This document shows, one piece after another, positions 40,800-50,395 of a DNA stretch of 64,000 nucleotides. The stretch comes from an uncultured Kiritimatiellota bacterium. GTDB lineage: Bacteria > Verrucomicrobiota > Kiritimatiellia > RFP12 > UBA1067. The notes under the pieces were generated by a model. The model saw nothing but the letters and a program-made list of their open reading frames with translations, was not told the origin of the DNA and did no database searches. The DNA lies in contig CAKULV010000004.1 of the NCBI GenBank assembly GCA_934667425.1, forward strand, positions 1 through 64,000. The letters run 5' to 3'. A program made the translations under genes and the position numbers. Numbering within the stretch: the stretch's first letter is position 1; the number at the start of each line of letters is the position of its first letter.

Positions 40800-42454
40800 T
40801 TCAGCTCCTGCATGAACAGGCCGATGCGGTCGTAGTTATCGACCCACGTCGTGTACATGAAGCCCTGCAGCTCGGGGTAGGGCGAAAGCTTCTCCCTCCA
40901 GCTGCGGATGGTCTTCAGCACGCGGTCCCGATCCGGCGCGTCGCAGCAGATGCTGCCCATGAACCTGTGCTTGCGCGCGGCGAAATACGGCGCGGACTTC
41001 TCGAGGATGCCGCCATGCCAGAACATCATCCCCACGTCTTCCGGGATGAGGTCCGCCACGCCGACGAACGAGCCCTCGCAACCGCCGATCTTCTCCTTGG
41101 CGCTGTGCCACGGGTCGAACATGTCGGCCCAGGCGTAGATCTCCGCCTGCGGATCGACCGCGCGGATGGTATCGCGCATCCGCGTCACGCAGTCGCCGAA
41201 GATGTGCGCCATGTCCGTCTTGCGCGACGCGCACAGCTCGCACGTGCCGCCGTTCATCACCTCGTCCAGCGACAGCAGCCACACGCCGGGATGCAGGGCC
41301 TCCTCGATCGCCTGGGCGGACTTCTTCAGGGTCTCGTAGAGGCGCGGGTCGCTCATGCAGGTCGAGACCTGTAGCTTCGGGCCCGCCCGCGCGACCATGT
41401 AGCCGTCGAAGAGCAGGCGCTCGCCGGGCCTGATGGCGCTTCCGGCGGGAATGTCCATGCGGACCTCCTCTCCGGGCTTCGTCTTCGCGAGCGTCCAGTC
41501 GCGTCCCTCCTCGTAGATCCGCCCCGTCTCGGCGTTGCGCAGGGAACGCGGCGCCGTCGCGCGGCGCGCGAGCGCGGTCACGCCGATCTCCTCCAGCGAG
41601 AGGTCGTCGATCCAGAACGTGCCGCCCTTGAGGTTCCACGAGCCGGCGTAAAGCGTCGCGCCCTTCGCCGCGCCCGTGCCGAAGTCGACGGTCAGCCTGT
41701 GCCAGGCGTGGTCGCCCTCCCTGAAGGCCCGCCCCTTGGCGAACATCGGCGCGCCGTTCTCGTTCGCGCCGTCCACGTAGACCTGCAGGATGACGGGATG
41801 GTACGTGCGGTGCACGTCAACGCCGCGCACCCAGGCCGAGAAGCGGTAGCGGCGGCCGGGCGCGAGGTCCACGTGGCGGAAGAAGCGCGCATGGCCGTAC
41901 TTGTCCTTCTCCGGCCCGGGCTCGAAGCGCACAGAGGCCCTGCCCGAATGGAACACGTTCGTGTCGACGAAGGACTCCAGCCCCGGATGGTCGCCACGCC
42001 ATCCCCTGAAGGTGTTCTTCGCGAGGTCAAACTCGTCCAGCGACCCGTTCGCGAGCGCGGCGCCGTCCTTGCGGGAGACGACACGCCCCCCTTCGGCGAC
42101 GAACGGCATGTCCCGGAAGGGAGCCGTCTCGACAAGATCGGGCAGGACGCCCGTAAACGCGCCGTAGCCGACCGACCAGCCGTGGGGGATGAGACGGACG
42201 CCCTTCGCGTCCGCATAGGCCTTCAGCTCGCGCAGGCACGCCTTCGCCGGCTCGCGCCAGCGCCACAGGTCGTCAATCCCGCAGATCGTCATGCCGTTCA
42301 TGCCGGCGTTCGCCGCCCGGTCGACGAACGCCTTGCCGCGCGCGACGTCCTGCGGATTGGAGCACGACCCGCCGTAGCGAAGCCAGCGGTTGCCGCCGTC
42401 GGCGCACGCCGTCAGCGCCGCGCCAAGCGCGACAATCGAAGTGGTGATTCTCAT
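40796..42454 (-). CDS. Secreted TIM-barrel protein with an internal carbohydrate-binding-like domain
   Basis: A protein of 552 residues from the ATG at 42454 (AAGGAA site). Signal TSIVALGAALTACA. The first third is barrel-like (GKAFVDRAANAGMNGMTICGIDDLWRW split by turns, LRELKAYADAKGVRLIPHGW). A beta-sandwich insert at about 150-280 resembles a carbohydrate-binding module (NVFHSGRASVRFEPG, RYRFSAWVRG, GTFWIDDLSLEEI). The barrel resumes with LLSLDEVMNGGTCELCASRK, EIYAWADMFDPWH and GFMYTTWVDNYDRIG. The LSLDE pair is placed like the DE of GH20-clan enzymes. No exact family was recognised. It overlaps the next gene by ATGA. Confidence 0.75.
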   Translation of the reverse strand: MRITTSIVALGAALTACADGGNRWLRYGGSCSNPQDVARGKAFVDRAANAGMNGMTICGIDDLWRWREPAKACLRELKAYADAKGVRLIPHGWSVGYGAFTGVLPDLVETAPFRDMPFVAEGGRVVSRKDGAALANGSLDEFDLAKNTFRGWRGDHPGLESFVDTNVFHSGRASVRFEPGPEKDKYGHARFFRHVDLAPGRRYRFSAWVRGVDVHRTYHPVILQVYVDGANENGAPMFAKGRAFREGDHAWHRLTVDFGTGAAKGATLYAGSWNLKGGTFWIDDLSLEEIGVTALARRATAPRSLRNAETGRIYEEGRDWTLAKTKPGEEVRMDIPAGSAIRPGERLLFDGYMVARAGPKLQVSTCMSDPRLYETLKKSAQAIEEALHPGVWLLSLDEVMNGGTCELCASRKTDMAHIFGDCVTRMRDTIRAVDPQAEIYAWADMFDPWHSAKEKIGGCEGSFVGVADLIPEDVGMMFWHGGILEKSAPYFAARKHRFMGSICCDAPDRDRVLKTIRSWREKLSPYPELQGFMYTTWVDNYDRIGLFMQELK

Positions 42455-42576
42455 CTGTCTGTTCCTTTCTTTTCTTTCCTGTCTGCAAAACCCGGACGCG
42501 ACAAGCGCGTCCCTCCCGTACCGTTGGCGGCAATTGCAAAGCCCGCGCGCGCGAAAGCTTTGCAATGGACACCGTC

Positions 42577-45500
42577 TTACCGAACGACCAAAACTGTGCC
42601 CTTGCACCCCAGGCGGACGCATCGGCCTGCCGCATCGACCTCGAACTCGTAGGAGAACGGGCCGTTCTTCACGATCGCGGGGGCGCCCGAGACCGCGCCC
42701 TCCGCCCGCGCGAGGACGCGGTCGCCGATCGGCACCCGCGACGACCGCGAGACGACCAGCGTCTCCGGCGCCGTCGGCAGCGTGAGGTCGCCAGGAACGC
42801 GCAGGGCGTTCTCGCCCGTCGAGTCGCGCGTCACGTTCCACTCCGCGCCCGCCTCGAAGACGAGGTTCGTGAACGTCCAGCGATCCGCGAGCGACGCGAA
42901 AAACGGCGCCGCGTTGTTCCACCAGCCGCCGGACGGCACGCGCACCGTCCCGACCGCCAGCCGCCGGACGGGGCTTTCCACGTCCAGCGAAACCCCCTTC
43001 GCCCCCGGGCCGAACTCGGCAAGCGACAGCGCGTCCGCCGGCATGAGCCAGCCGTCCGTGGAGGAAAAGTTCGAGAGCGGGTAAGGCCGGACCCACGCGA
43101 AGTCGCTTTTCGCCGGATCGTAGACGCGCGCCGCCTGCGGGATCGTCACGCGCGCGTCTTTTTCAAGCCTCAGCCCGATGCCGGACGGGAAGGCGTTCAT
43201 GACCAGTTCCCGGCACGTGTCGCCGCCGCGCACGGTCAGCGTGCCCGTGCCGATCCACTCGCCGCGGTCGAAGCCCGCCGGCGTGTTCGTCACCGCCACG
43301 CCGCGACAGGCGCCGAGGTCGAGCACGCAGCCGTCCCCGAGGACCTGGCAGGAGGACTTCAGCATCGTCGGCGTCGCCGTGCCCCTCGCGCGCCCCTTCA
43401 GAATCGGCTGGGAAGCCGGGAAGGCCGCGCCCAGGCGGAGCGTGCCGCCATGCCAGAGGACGCGCGCCACGTCGGTGTCGTTGTAAGGGCCAAGCGGCGT
43501 CGCCAGCGTCAGCGTGCCGCCCTTCAGGACGAGATTGCCGGTCACGTAGCCGCCATGTCCGAGGTAGATGCTGGCGTCGTCGTTCAGCGTCAGCGCGCCG
43601 CCGGACAGCTCGACCGTCACGCACGACTGGTTGTATCCCGCGACGAGCAGGTGATTGCGCGAAACCGTGAGCGAGCCGCCCGTCGCGATCTCAAGCGTGA
43701 CGTTCTGGAGATAGTACCTGGGGTCGGTCGGCGGGCGGATCAGCACGTTTTCCCACCTCGCGCCCTGCGAGTTCGTCCATTCGGCAAAGGAGACGTCCGC
43801 CCCATCCCCAACCGTGAGGCGCCGGCAGCAGTACGGCGGCGGCCCCTGCGTCTCGACATTCCACGAGGGCTCCTCGACGCCAATGCGCAGCTGCCCGTTG
43901 CCGAGGAAGTAGCGGCCCGTCTTCAGGACCACGTCGCCACCGTAGGCGAAGAAGCTGTTGGTCTTCGCGAGCCCGCGCCAGTCGCCGGACGGAAGCTCGC
44001 TCGTGAAGCCGCCCGAGAAGACATGGCAGCCCTGCCCCCTGACGACAAAGCCGATGCCGTTCGTGATCGCGCACGTGACCGCGCCGGAGATCTCGCCCAT
44101 CGCCGAGGCGTCCGCCCCAACGACCGACGACTGCCGCACGGCCACCGGCGCGGCGACGGCCGCGCTCCGGAGGAACCTCACCGTGCCGCCGTCCAGCGTG
44201 AGCTGCGTCCGCTCCGTCAGGCCCGAGCCGTACACCTGCAGCGTCTCGCCCGCGCGGACCGTCAGCTCCGCCTCGGGGCGAATAACGTCCGTCACGACGA
44301 AGCCGCCGCTCTCGACGAGCGTCGCGCCGGCTTCGGCAACGACGGACGAGAGGCTGCCGCGCCCGCCGACGAGGACCGCCGTGCCGCGCGTGAGGGCAAG
44401 CGACCCGGTCGTGCCGGAGAAGTCACCCGCGAAGACCTCCCCGTCCGCGCCTGGGTCCAGCTCGATGGCGCCCGCGCCGGACAGGGCGATCCGGCCCAGG
44501 TCGCCGGGCCCGACGAACGACAGCGTCACGCCCTCGCCGAACGAGAGCGTCCCGGAGAGCGAATAGGTCGCGGGCGCGATCCTGACCGTGCCCGTCCCCG
44601 TGAACGCGAGGGACGCCGCGACGCCGACCTCCGTCAGGGTCGCCGCGCTCAGGTCAAGGACGACTCCGCCCGAAAGCGCCACGGACGTAAGGGCCTGCGT
44701 CACCGCAAAGCTCCCCGTCCACGAGCTGGCGTCGGCCGCCGAGCCCGACACGGTGACGTCCGGGATCGCGAAGACGCACGGCGAGGCCGCCGTCACGTCC
44801 GCGCCGTCGCGCAGGTTCAGGACGGGCGCATAGTGGACGGAGTCCAACGCCGCGCACGTGCCGACCGGCTGGCCCGACCACCGCGCGGCGAGCGGCTGCC
44901 CGAGCGCCAGCGCGTCGCCGTCCCCGACCAGCGTCAGCGAGCGCGCCGACAGCCGCGCGTCGAGGTCAAGCGTCACGCTGTTCAACCTTCGCTCCTTCGC
45001 CAGGTAAAGCCTCGCCGGCGACCTGACCGTCAGGTCCACTTCGCCGAGCGCGGAGTTCTGGCCGGTGAACCACACGTCCAGGGACTTCTCGACCGTCAGC
45101 GCGTGAACGCCGTCCGCGACGCCCAGGCCCATCTTGTAGTATGTACCGTAGAAGGGATGGCCGATGGACAGGACAGGGCGTTCAGCCATCTCGAAGTCCA
45201 GGCCCGACCACGTCTGGTCGGCCGTGATCTTCAGGTTGCGAGAATCCTCCGACGATCGCCCCGTGGAGAAGACGCTGTTCGTCAGGAACGCGATGCCGCC
45301 GGCGCCGACCGAAGCGTAGTGGTTGTCCGTCCAGAAGTTCTTCCGTCGTTCCGCCGCGAACGTCAGCGACGAATAGGACTTGTGCTGCGGCGCAAACGCG
45401 CAGTTGCCGTTGTACATCGCCGTGACGACGACATCGGCTCCGTTCGTGACGGAAACAACGTTGCCGTCCGAATCCGTCGCGTCGTACCAGTCCTTCACGG

Positions 45501-45588
45501 ACGCATCGACGTAGGTCTTCCCGTCCGGCGCGGCGAGTGCCGCCAGCGGCGCCGTCAGCGCCAGCGCGAGGGCGACAAGAGCGAGCAT
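42577..45588 (-). CDS. Secreted beta-strand-repeat (autotransporter-like) protein, second copy
   Basis: A protein of 1003 residues from the ATG at 45588 with a strong GGGAGG site and a signal peptide (MLALVALALALTAPLAALA). The body is beta-solenoid: ATLTEVGVAASLAFTGTGTV, GTLSFGEGVTLSF, DFSGTTGSLALTRGTAVLVG and similar, with Thr/Val/Gly-rich strands at regular spacing. No barrel domain is present; the end is CKGTVLVVR. It is unlike the 24.7-27.7 kb protein over most of its length but of the same architecture. It lies between the GH20 enzyme and the TIM-barrel protein in one run of genes. Confidence 0.8.
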   Translation of the reverse strand: MLALVALALALTAPLAALAAPDGKTYVDASVKDWYDATDSDGNVVSVTNGADVVVTAMYNGNCAFAPQHKSYSSLTFAAERRKNFWTDNHYASVGAGGIAFLTNSVFSTGRSSEDSRNLKITADQTWSGLDFEMAERPVLSIGHPFYGTYYKMGLGVADGVHALTVEKSLDVWFTGQNSALGEVDLTVRSPARLYLAKERRLNSVTLDLDARLSARSLTLVGDGDALALGQPLAARWSGQPVGTCAALDSVHYAPVLNLRDGADVTAASPCVFAIPDVTVSGSAADASSWTGSFAVTQALTSVALSGGVVLDLSAATLTEVGVAASLAFTGTGTVRIAPATYSLSGTLSFGEGVTLSFVGPGDLGRIALSGAGAIELDPGADGEVFAGDFSGTTGSLALTRGTAVLVGGRGSLSSVVAEAGATLVESGGFVVTDVIRPEAELTVRAGETLQVYGSGLTERTQLTLDGGTVRFLRSAAVAAPVAVRQSSVVGADASAMGEISGAVTCAITNGIGFVVRGQGCHVFSGGFTSELPSGDWRGLAKTNSFFAYGGDVVLKTGRYFLGNGQLRIGVEEPSWNVETQGPPPYCCRRLTVGDGADVSFAEWTNSQGARWENVLIRPPTDPRYYLQNVTLEIATGGSLTVSRNHLLVAGYNQSCVTVELSGGALTLNDDASIYLGHGGYVTGNLVLKGGTLTLATPLGPYNDTDVARVLWHGGTLRLGAAFPASQPILKGRARGTATPTMLKSSCQVLGDGCVLDLGACRGVAVTNTPAGFDRGEWIGTGTLTVRGGDTCRELVMNAFPSGIGLRLEKDARVTIPQAARVYDPAKSDFAWVRPYPLSNFSSTDGWLMPADALSLAEFGPGAKGVSLDVESPVRRLAVGTVRVPSGGWWNNAAPFFASLADRWTFTNLVFEAGAEWNVTRDSTGENALRVPGDLTLPTAPETLVVSRSSRVPIGDRVLARAEGAVSGAPAIVKNGPFSYEFEVDAAGRCVRLGCKGTVLVVR

Positions 45589-45735
45589 GGAAGGATTACC
45601 CCCCTCCCCCCTTGAGGAAAGTCGAACGGAATGGATTCTCGAATTCAAGTCAGACATGGCAGTCTTCTCCTTATCTTGCTTTTGAGTTGTTGGGATTATG
45701 GCAAAACCGTCTCTCGCCGTGTGAACGAAATCGCT

Positions 45736-47727
45736 TCACGAGCCGTCGCCTGTCGGGGGGTCGGCCGAATACTCGAGGTCATCGACCTCGCGCGGACGGT
45801 CTGTCGTGCCGGCGACTGGCATGAAGGTCCCGACCCAGCGCTGCGTCATCCACGTGTTCACGCGATGCGTCATCGGAAGCGTCAGCTTCACGTGGTTCCA
45901 GCCCGCCTTCAGGCGGATCGGCGTCGGCTCGCGCATGTACCACTCGTCGTTCGTGAACGGGATCTCGTCAATCGCGTGGTCACACCGCACCATCGGCGTC
46001 TGCTGGCCCGGCTCCAGGTCGGGCTGCTCCCAGACCGGCGGCGGGATCGCCTCGCCGTTAACCTCCGCCGTGGCGCCATACCGGTTCCACTGCCCGCGGG
46101 ACGGCGTGCCGCGCGCGCGGTAGCGGCCCTGGTCGCGGTCATAGTCCGTGAAGCCGATCCACGCGCCCACCGTGCGGTCGGAGGGGCTGCGCACCCACGT
46201 CTCCATGAAGACGACGCCAGTCGTCGAGTGGTAGAGGTTCCGGGGCGACTCCGGCCCGTCATACGGATAGACGCTCCCCTGCGCGATGTCCTTGGCGATC
46301 AGGCGCCCGTCGCGGTCTGTCAGGCGCCAGCGCATCTGCGTCTGCCGCACGAAATGGAACGGATGCCGCAGGTCCGTCAGCGCGCGGTCGCGCTGGGCGA
46401 CCGTGCGGCGCTCGATCTCCCGGACCGTCTCCAGCAGCGGATCGCCCGCGAGGGGCAGTCGCCTGCGCGCGAACTCCCTGCGGCACGCGCGGCCGTGCCA
46501 GTAGAGGTCGCCGAGCATCACGCACGCGGGGAACACCGCCACGTTGCGGAACGCCCGCGCGTACGGGAGCCCGACGGCGGCATCGTGCCACGAGCAGAAG
46601 ATCGCGCCCCACTGCCGCTCCTCGGGCGCCGCGCCGCCGAACGGCTGCGCGAAGGCGGCCGCGTTCACGATCTCGAACGGATTGTAGTCCTCGATGTACC
46701 AGCCGCGCGCGTCGAACTGCGGGCAGTCGGCCGACTTCTGCCGGCCCCACAGCATCGCCACGCGCGGGCCCTGCGGGTCGAAGTCCTGGCCGGGGTTCCA
46801 CGTCACCAGCGTGCGCCCGTTGTCCGCGACGACCTTCGCCCAGCGCGTCATCGTCCTCTTCTCGACCTTCTCCGGCTCGTCCCAGACCTCGTCGCCGCCC
46901 AGGTGCACGAACGGCATCACCTCCTTCGGCGCCAGCTTGCAGAGCTCGTCGATGAGGTTCGCCAGCGTCTCCTCGACGCCCGCATCCCGCATCGTCCTGA
47001 AGCCGAACGCCTCGCGGAACGCCTGCGAATGCCCGGGGATGTCGAGCTCCGGCATGACCGTCACGCCGCGCGCGGCGGCGTAGCCGACGATCTCGCGGAA
47101 GTCGTCCTGCGAGTAGAACTTGCCGCGATGGCGGTGGCCGAACGGGTCGTAGTAGGCCTTCTTCTCCATCTCGGGATAGCGCTTCGACGCGAGCCGCCAG
47201 GCGTAGTATTCCGTCAGGTGCCAGTGGAAGAGGTTCAGCTTGTAGCGCGCCATCACGTCGATGAGGTCCTTGAGCGACGCGACGTCCATGAAGTTGCGCC
47301 CCGTGTCCAGCATGAAGCCGCGCCAGCGGAGGCGCGGCCAGTCCGTGACCGTGCAGCACGGCACCGCGCCGCCCGAGAGGCGGACGAGCTGGTCGAGGGT
47401 CGTGCGCGCATGGCGCTCGCCGAGCCGCCCGTGCGCCGTGATGGTGACGCCCCGCGCCGTCACGTCCAGCACATACGCCTCGTCCGCGACGCCCGCCGGC
47501 GCGCCCGGCACGTCAGCCGTCCGCACGGTCACGTTCGCGACCGCCGCCGCGTCCGCCACGCCGCCCGATGCGGCGACGCGCCGGGGCTCCGGCATCAGCT
47601 CGTCCACCGGTGACGCCGAGGCGGCCAGGGCGCCAAGGCCGGCCGCATGCCAGAAGTTGGCGTCATATCCCCACAGGCAGCAACTCGCGCCCAGCGCGGC
47701 AAACATCGATTGAACTGCTTTTTTCAT
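45736..47727 (-). CDS. GH20 beta-N-acetylhexosaminidase
   Basis: A protein of 663 residues with an N-terminal signal (AVQSMFAALGASCCLWG). The N-terminal GH20b-like domain (DEAYVLDVTARGVTITAHG) leads into the barrel with LRWRGFMLDTGRNFMD, LNLFHWHLTEYYAWR, PELDIPGHSQAF and the catalytic Asp279-Glu280 in HLGGDEVWD. A C-terminal beta domain from about 500 (NLYHSTTGVVFMETW) completes it. It should release terminal beta-GlcNAc or beta-GalNAc in the periplasm or outside. The ATG is followed within 100 bp downstream-strand order by the gene set described for this run. A T-rich stretch at 47790-47799 lies just upstream. Confidence 0.88.
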   Translation of the reverse strand: MKKAVQSMFAALGASCCLWGYDANFWHAAGLGALAASASPVDELMPEPRRVAASGGVADAAAVANVTVRTADVPGAPAGVADEAYVLDVTARGVTITAHGRLGERHARTTLDQLVRLSGGAVPCCTVTDWPRLRWRGFMLDTGRNFMDVASLKDLIDVMARYKLNLFHWHLTEYYAWRLASKRYPEMEKKAYYDPFGHRHRGKFYSQDDFREIVGYAAARGVTVMPELDIPGHSQAFREAFGFRTMRDAGVEETLANLIDELCKLAPKEVMPFVHLGGDEVWDEPEKVEKRTMTRWAKVVADNGRTLVTWNPGQDFDPQGPRVAMLWGRQKSADCPQFDARGWYIEDYNPFEIVNAAAFAQPFGGAAPEERQWGAIFCSWHDAAVGLPYARAFRNVAVFPACVMLGDLYWHGRACRREFARRRLPLAGDPLLETVREIERRTVAQRDRALTDLRHPFHFVRQTQMRWRLTDRDGRLIAKDIAQGSVYPYDGPESPRNLYHSTTGVVFMETWVRSPSDRTVGAWIGFTDYDRDQGRYRARGTPSRGQWNRYGATAEVNGEAIPPPVWEQPDLEPGQQTPMVRCDHAIDEIPFTNDEWYMREPTPIRLKAGWNHVKLTLPMTHRVNTWMTQRWVGTFMPVAGTTDRPREVDDLEYSADPPTGDGS

Positions 47728-47827
47728 GGCGTCTCCTCATGCGATAAGTGGTTACAACGGTCAGAAATGGCACCATCATAGCAAATGTGTTTTTTTTTTC
47801 AACAGAAACCGTTTCGAAGGGGCGCCC

Positions 47828-49303
47828 TTACGCGAACGGGTCCCAGCCCTTGCGGTAGGCCTTCGTGACGTGCCGGTCGGCGGCCGCGTCGTTCGTGACG
47901 CGGTGGCCGTCCCACGCGAGCGTCGAGCCCTTGCCGGCGAGCGCGGAGACGTTGCCGAGGCACACGGTCTTCGCGAGCGGCACGGAATACTCGAAGCAGT
48001 CGTTCGCCTCGCGCCGCTCGCGGATCGCGGCGTAGAACTCGTGGAAGTGGTGCGGCGTGACGCGGCGGTAGTCGAAGTCGTCCGGCCGGTCCACGCGCGG
48101 GATGCACCAGCCCGCCGCGCGCGGCATGAAGCGGTAGCCGCCGTGGTGCGTGAACCAGAGGTTCGCCTTCGTGCCCACGAAGAGGACGCCGTTCTTGTAG
48201 AACGGGTCCTTCTCGAAGCCGTTGGCCTTCTCGACCTCCAGCACCTTCGGCGGGATGTTGAGATGCTCGCGCCTGTACGGGATGCCGAACTTGTTGACGT
48301 ACTCCTTCGCGTAGGGGACGCCCTCGTTGAGCCCGTCCCACCAGTGCATCGTGACGGCGTGGCCGAACTTCGAGGTCGGGTAGTGGAACTCGAATGCGTC
48401 GCGGTACGCCCACGCCCCCTCGAGCGCGAACTTCGCCTCGTGGCAGGTCACGCGGTCGGGGTCCTTGAGCCCCAGCGCCCAGAACGCGACGTCCATGATG
48501 TGCATGCCGAGGTTGCCGATCGAGCCGTTGCCGTAGCCGATCCAGCTGTGCCACCCGTGCGGGTGCATGCCGTCCTGGTCGGGCGTCTCCGGGTAGAAGT
48601 CGCAGATTGGCGAACCGCCGCACCAGAGGTCCCAGTCCATGCCCTTCGGCGGCGGGACCGCCGCCGGGCGCCGGTAGATCGAGTTGCAGCGGTCGTCATA
48701 CGCCCAGACTTCCCTCACCTCGCCGAGCGCGCCCTCGGCGATGCGGTCGACGCAGTACTTCATCGAGGGGAAGGAATGCCCGTAGGTGCCGCACTGCGTG
48801 ACGAGATGCGGACGCCTGCGCGCCTCGGAGAGGATGAGGTCGCATTCCGCCGACGTGAGGCAGAGCGGCTTGTCGAGGTAGACGTGGATGTCGCGGCGGA
48901 GCGCCATCACCGCCGGCAGGACGTGCTGGTGGTTCGGCGTCTCGACGACGATCGCGTCGATCTCGCCGTCCATCTGCTCGAACATGTCCTGGTAGGTCGA
49001 GAAGCGCCGCGCCGTCGCGAAGTTCGCGCGCGCCTCGGCGTCGCACGTGTCGGCGACGAACTTCTCGAGGAAGGCGAGCCGCGCCGGGTCCGGGTCGACG
49101 ACCGCGACGAGATCCTCGCAGAGGACGCCGTCGATCATGCAGCGCGTCTGGAGGCCGCAGCCGATCAGCGCGACGCGGATCTTCGCGCCCTGGGCGATCC
49201 GGCGCTCGCGCGAGAGCCCGAAGCCCGCGCAGCCGACGTTGAAGAGCGGCAGGGCCGACGCGGCGACCATGCCCTTGAAGAGATTCCGACGATTGATGTT
49301 CAT
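47828..49303 (-). CDS. Secreted Gfo/Idh/MocA oxidoreductase (Tat signal)
   Basis: A protein of 491 residues. The twin-arginine-like signal is NRRNLFKGMVAASALPLFNVG, with a lipobox-like VGC at its end. The Rossmann fold starts RVALIGCGLQTR; the catalytic-site motif is VYLDKPLC, then ECDLILSEARRR and the long C-terminal alpha/beta domain (CGGSPICDFYPETPDQDG, GNGSIGNLGMHIMDVAFWALG). This is the secreted Gfo/Idh/MocA kind common in PVC and Bacteroidota glycan loci, with bound NAD(P). It follows the aldolase gene by 93 bp. Its signal-coding DNA is almost identical to that of the paralog at 50392-51852. Confidence 0.88.
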   Translation of the reverse strand: MNINRRNLFKGMVAASALPLFNVGCAGFGLSRERRIAQGAKIRVALIGCGLQTRCMIDGVLCEDLVAVVDPDPARLAFLEKFVADTCDAEARANFATARRFSTYQDMFEQMDGEIDAIVVETPNHQHVLPAVMALRRDIHVYLDKPLCLTSAECDLILSEARRRPHLVTQCGTYGHSFPSMKYCVDRIAEGALGEVREVWAYDDRCNSIYRRPAAVPPPKGMDWDLWCGGSPICDFYPETPDQDGMHPHGWHSWIGYGNGSIGNLGMHIMDVAFWALGLKDPDRVTCHEAKFALEGAWAYRDAFEFHYPTSKFGHAVTMHWWDGLNEGVPYAKEYVNKFGIPYRREHLNIPPKVLEVEKANGFEKDPFYKNGVLFVGTKANLWFTHHGGYRFMPRAAGWCIPRVDRPDDFDYRRVTPHHFHEFYAAIRERREANDCFEYSVPLAKTVCLGNVSALAGKGSTLAWDGHRVTNDAAADRHVTKAYRKGWDPFA

Positions 49304-49396
49304 GTCTTTCTCCTTGGTTGTTGTCTGTCTTTTCCGTTGTTGCCCGAAGTCCTTTTGTCCGCTGGCATCGCCCGAAACGGCCGTCCGCCTCCGCCG

Positions 49397-50395
49397 TCAG
49401 GGCGCAAGCGCATGGCCCAGCCGCCGGTCGATCTCGGCGCGCTGCGCCTCCGTGAGGACAAGGTCCGCCAGGGTCCAGCCGCCGCCCGCCTTCGCCTCGC
49501 GCGAGAGGGTGTTGCGAAAGACGCCGCGCCGCTTGAGGACGTAGAGGTTCCAGCCGCGCATCTGCGCGGAGGGCAGCACGTTGTCGAGGTTTCGCAAATA
49601 CATGAACTTCGCGAACAGCTCGTCCGCGCGCGCGTCGTCCGCCTCCAGCGCCCGCCAGACGCGCACCATCAAGTCGGCGTACATCGGCCGCTGCGAGATG
49701 ACGCCGCGCGTGCCGACCACGCGGTAGTGGTAGAGCCAGTCGCGCCCGCCCCAGCCCGTGAAGACCGTCTTCACGGCTGGCTTCGCCGCGGCCAGCTCGC
49801 CCGCCAGGGCGCAGATGCCCGCGCCCGTACCCTCGACCTTGTACCAGCCGTACGTCTCGGGATGGCGTACGGCCAGCCCGACAAGCGCCTTCGCGGACGG
49901 AAGCGGCGACTTGCCGTTGTACGTCTGGACGATGACCCGGATCGACCTCTCGCCCGCGGCCGCGCGCGCCCGGAGCGCGGCGGCAACCGCGTCGTACTGC
50001 CGCTCGTAGGCCGCGTCGTCCGTCGCGTCGTCGCACATCCGGACGAGAAGCGCCGTCTTGAGCGCCGGATGTCGCGCGGCAAGGTCGGCGGCGACGCCGA
50101 CGCGGCGCAGCGTGTCCACGAGATTCGTCCCCGGGCAGCACGGGCAGAACCAGGCCTCGCCGCCCGCGAGCGCCTGCGCGACCGCCGCAAGCCCCTCGCG
50201 CTCCTCCTCGGCCGTCAGCAGCTCAAGCGCGTCGTTCGCCGCCGGCCAGATGACGCCGCTTGCGCCGCAGTCCGCGACGAAGCGCGCTTCCTTCGCCAGC
50301 GTCACGACGTCCAGCGAGCCGTCCTCGGCATACGGCGTGCACAGGAGCGGAATCGGGCCGCCGAGCGCCGCGGCCAGCAGTGCCGTCAGCGTCAT
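49397..50395 (-). CDS. DapA/NanA-family aldolase
   Basis: A protein of 332 residues from the ATG at 50395. The family shows as GGPIPLLCTPYAEDGSLD, the GASGVIWPAANDALELLTAEE strip (split by turn) in place of GTTGES, and YGWYKVEGTG with the probable Schiff-base lysine. The usual Tyr partner is in QTYNGKSPLP. Members split or join 2-keto acids such as N-acetylneuraminate or 2-keto-3-deoxy acids. With two GH20 enzymes nearby a sialic-acid-type reaction is possible but unproven. The N-terminal LLAAALGG is weakly hydrophobic and not a convincing signal. The ATG overlaps the stop of the Gfo/Idh/MocA gene before it (ATGA). Confidence 0.82.
   Translation of the reverse strand: MTLTALLAAALGGPIPLLCTPYAEDGSLDVVTLAKEARFVADCGASGVIWPAANDALELLTAEEEREGLAAVAQALAGGEAWFCPCCPGTNLVDTLRRVGVAADLAARHPALKTALLVRMCDDATDDAAYERQYDAVAAALRARAAAGERSIRVIVQTYNGKSPLPSAKALVGLAVRHPETYGWYKVEGTGAGICALAGELAAAKPAVKTVFTGWGGRDWLYHYRVVGTRGVISQRPMYADLMVRVWRALEADDARADELFAKFMYLRNLDNVLPSAQMRGWNLYVLKRRGVFRNTLSREAKAGGGWTLADLVLTEAQRAEIDRRLGHALAP

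Noticed and set aside
42565..45615. Plus-strand open frame of about 1000 codons opposite the beta-strand protein
   Set aside because: It is Arg/Asp/His-rich without domains, which is what the complement of a GC-rich gene gives. The minus-strand frame has a signal peptide, ribosome site and repeats.
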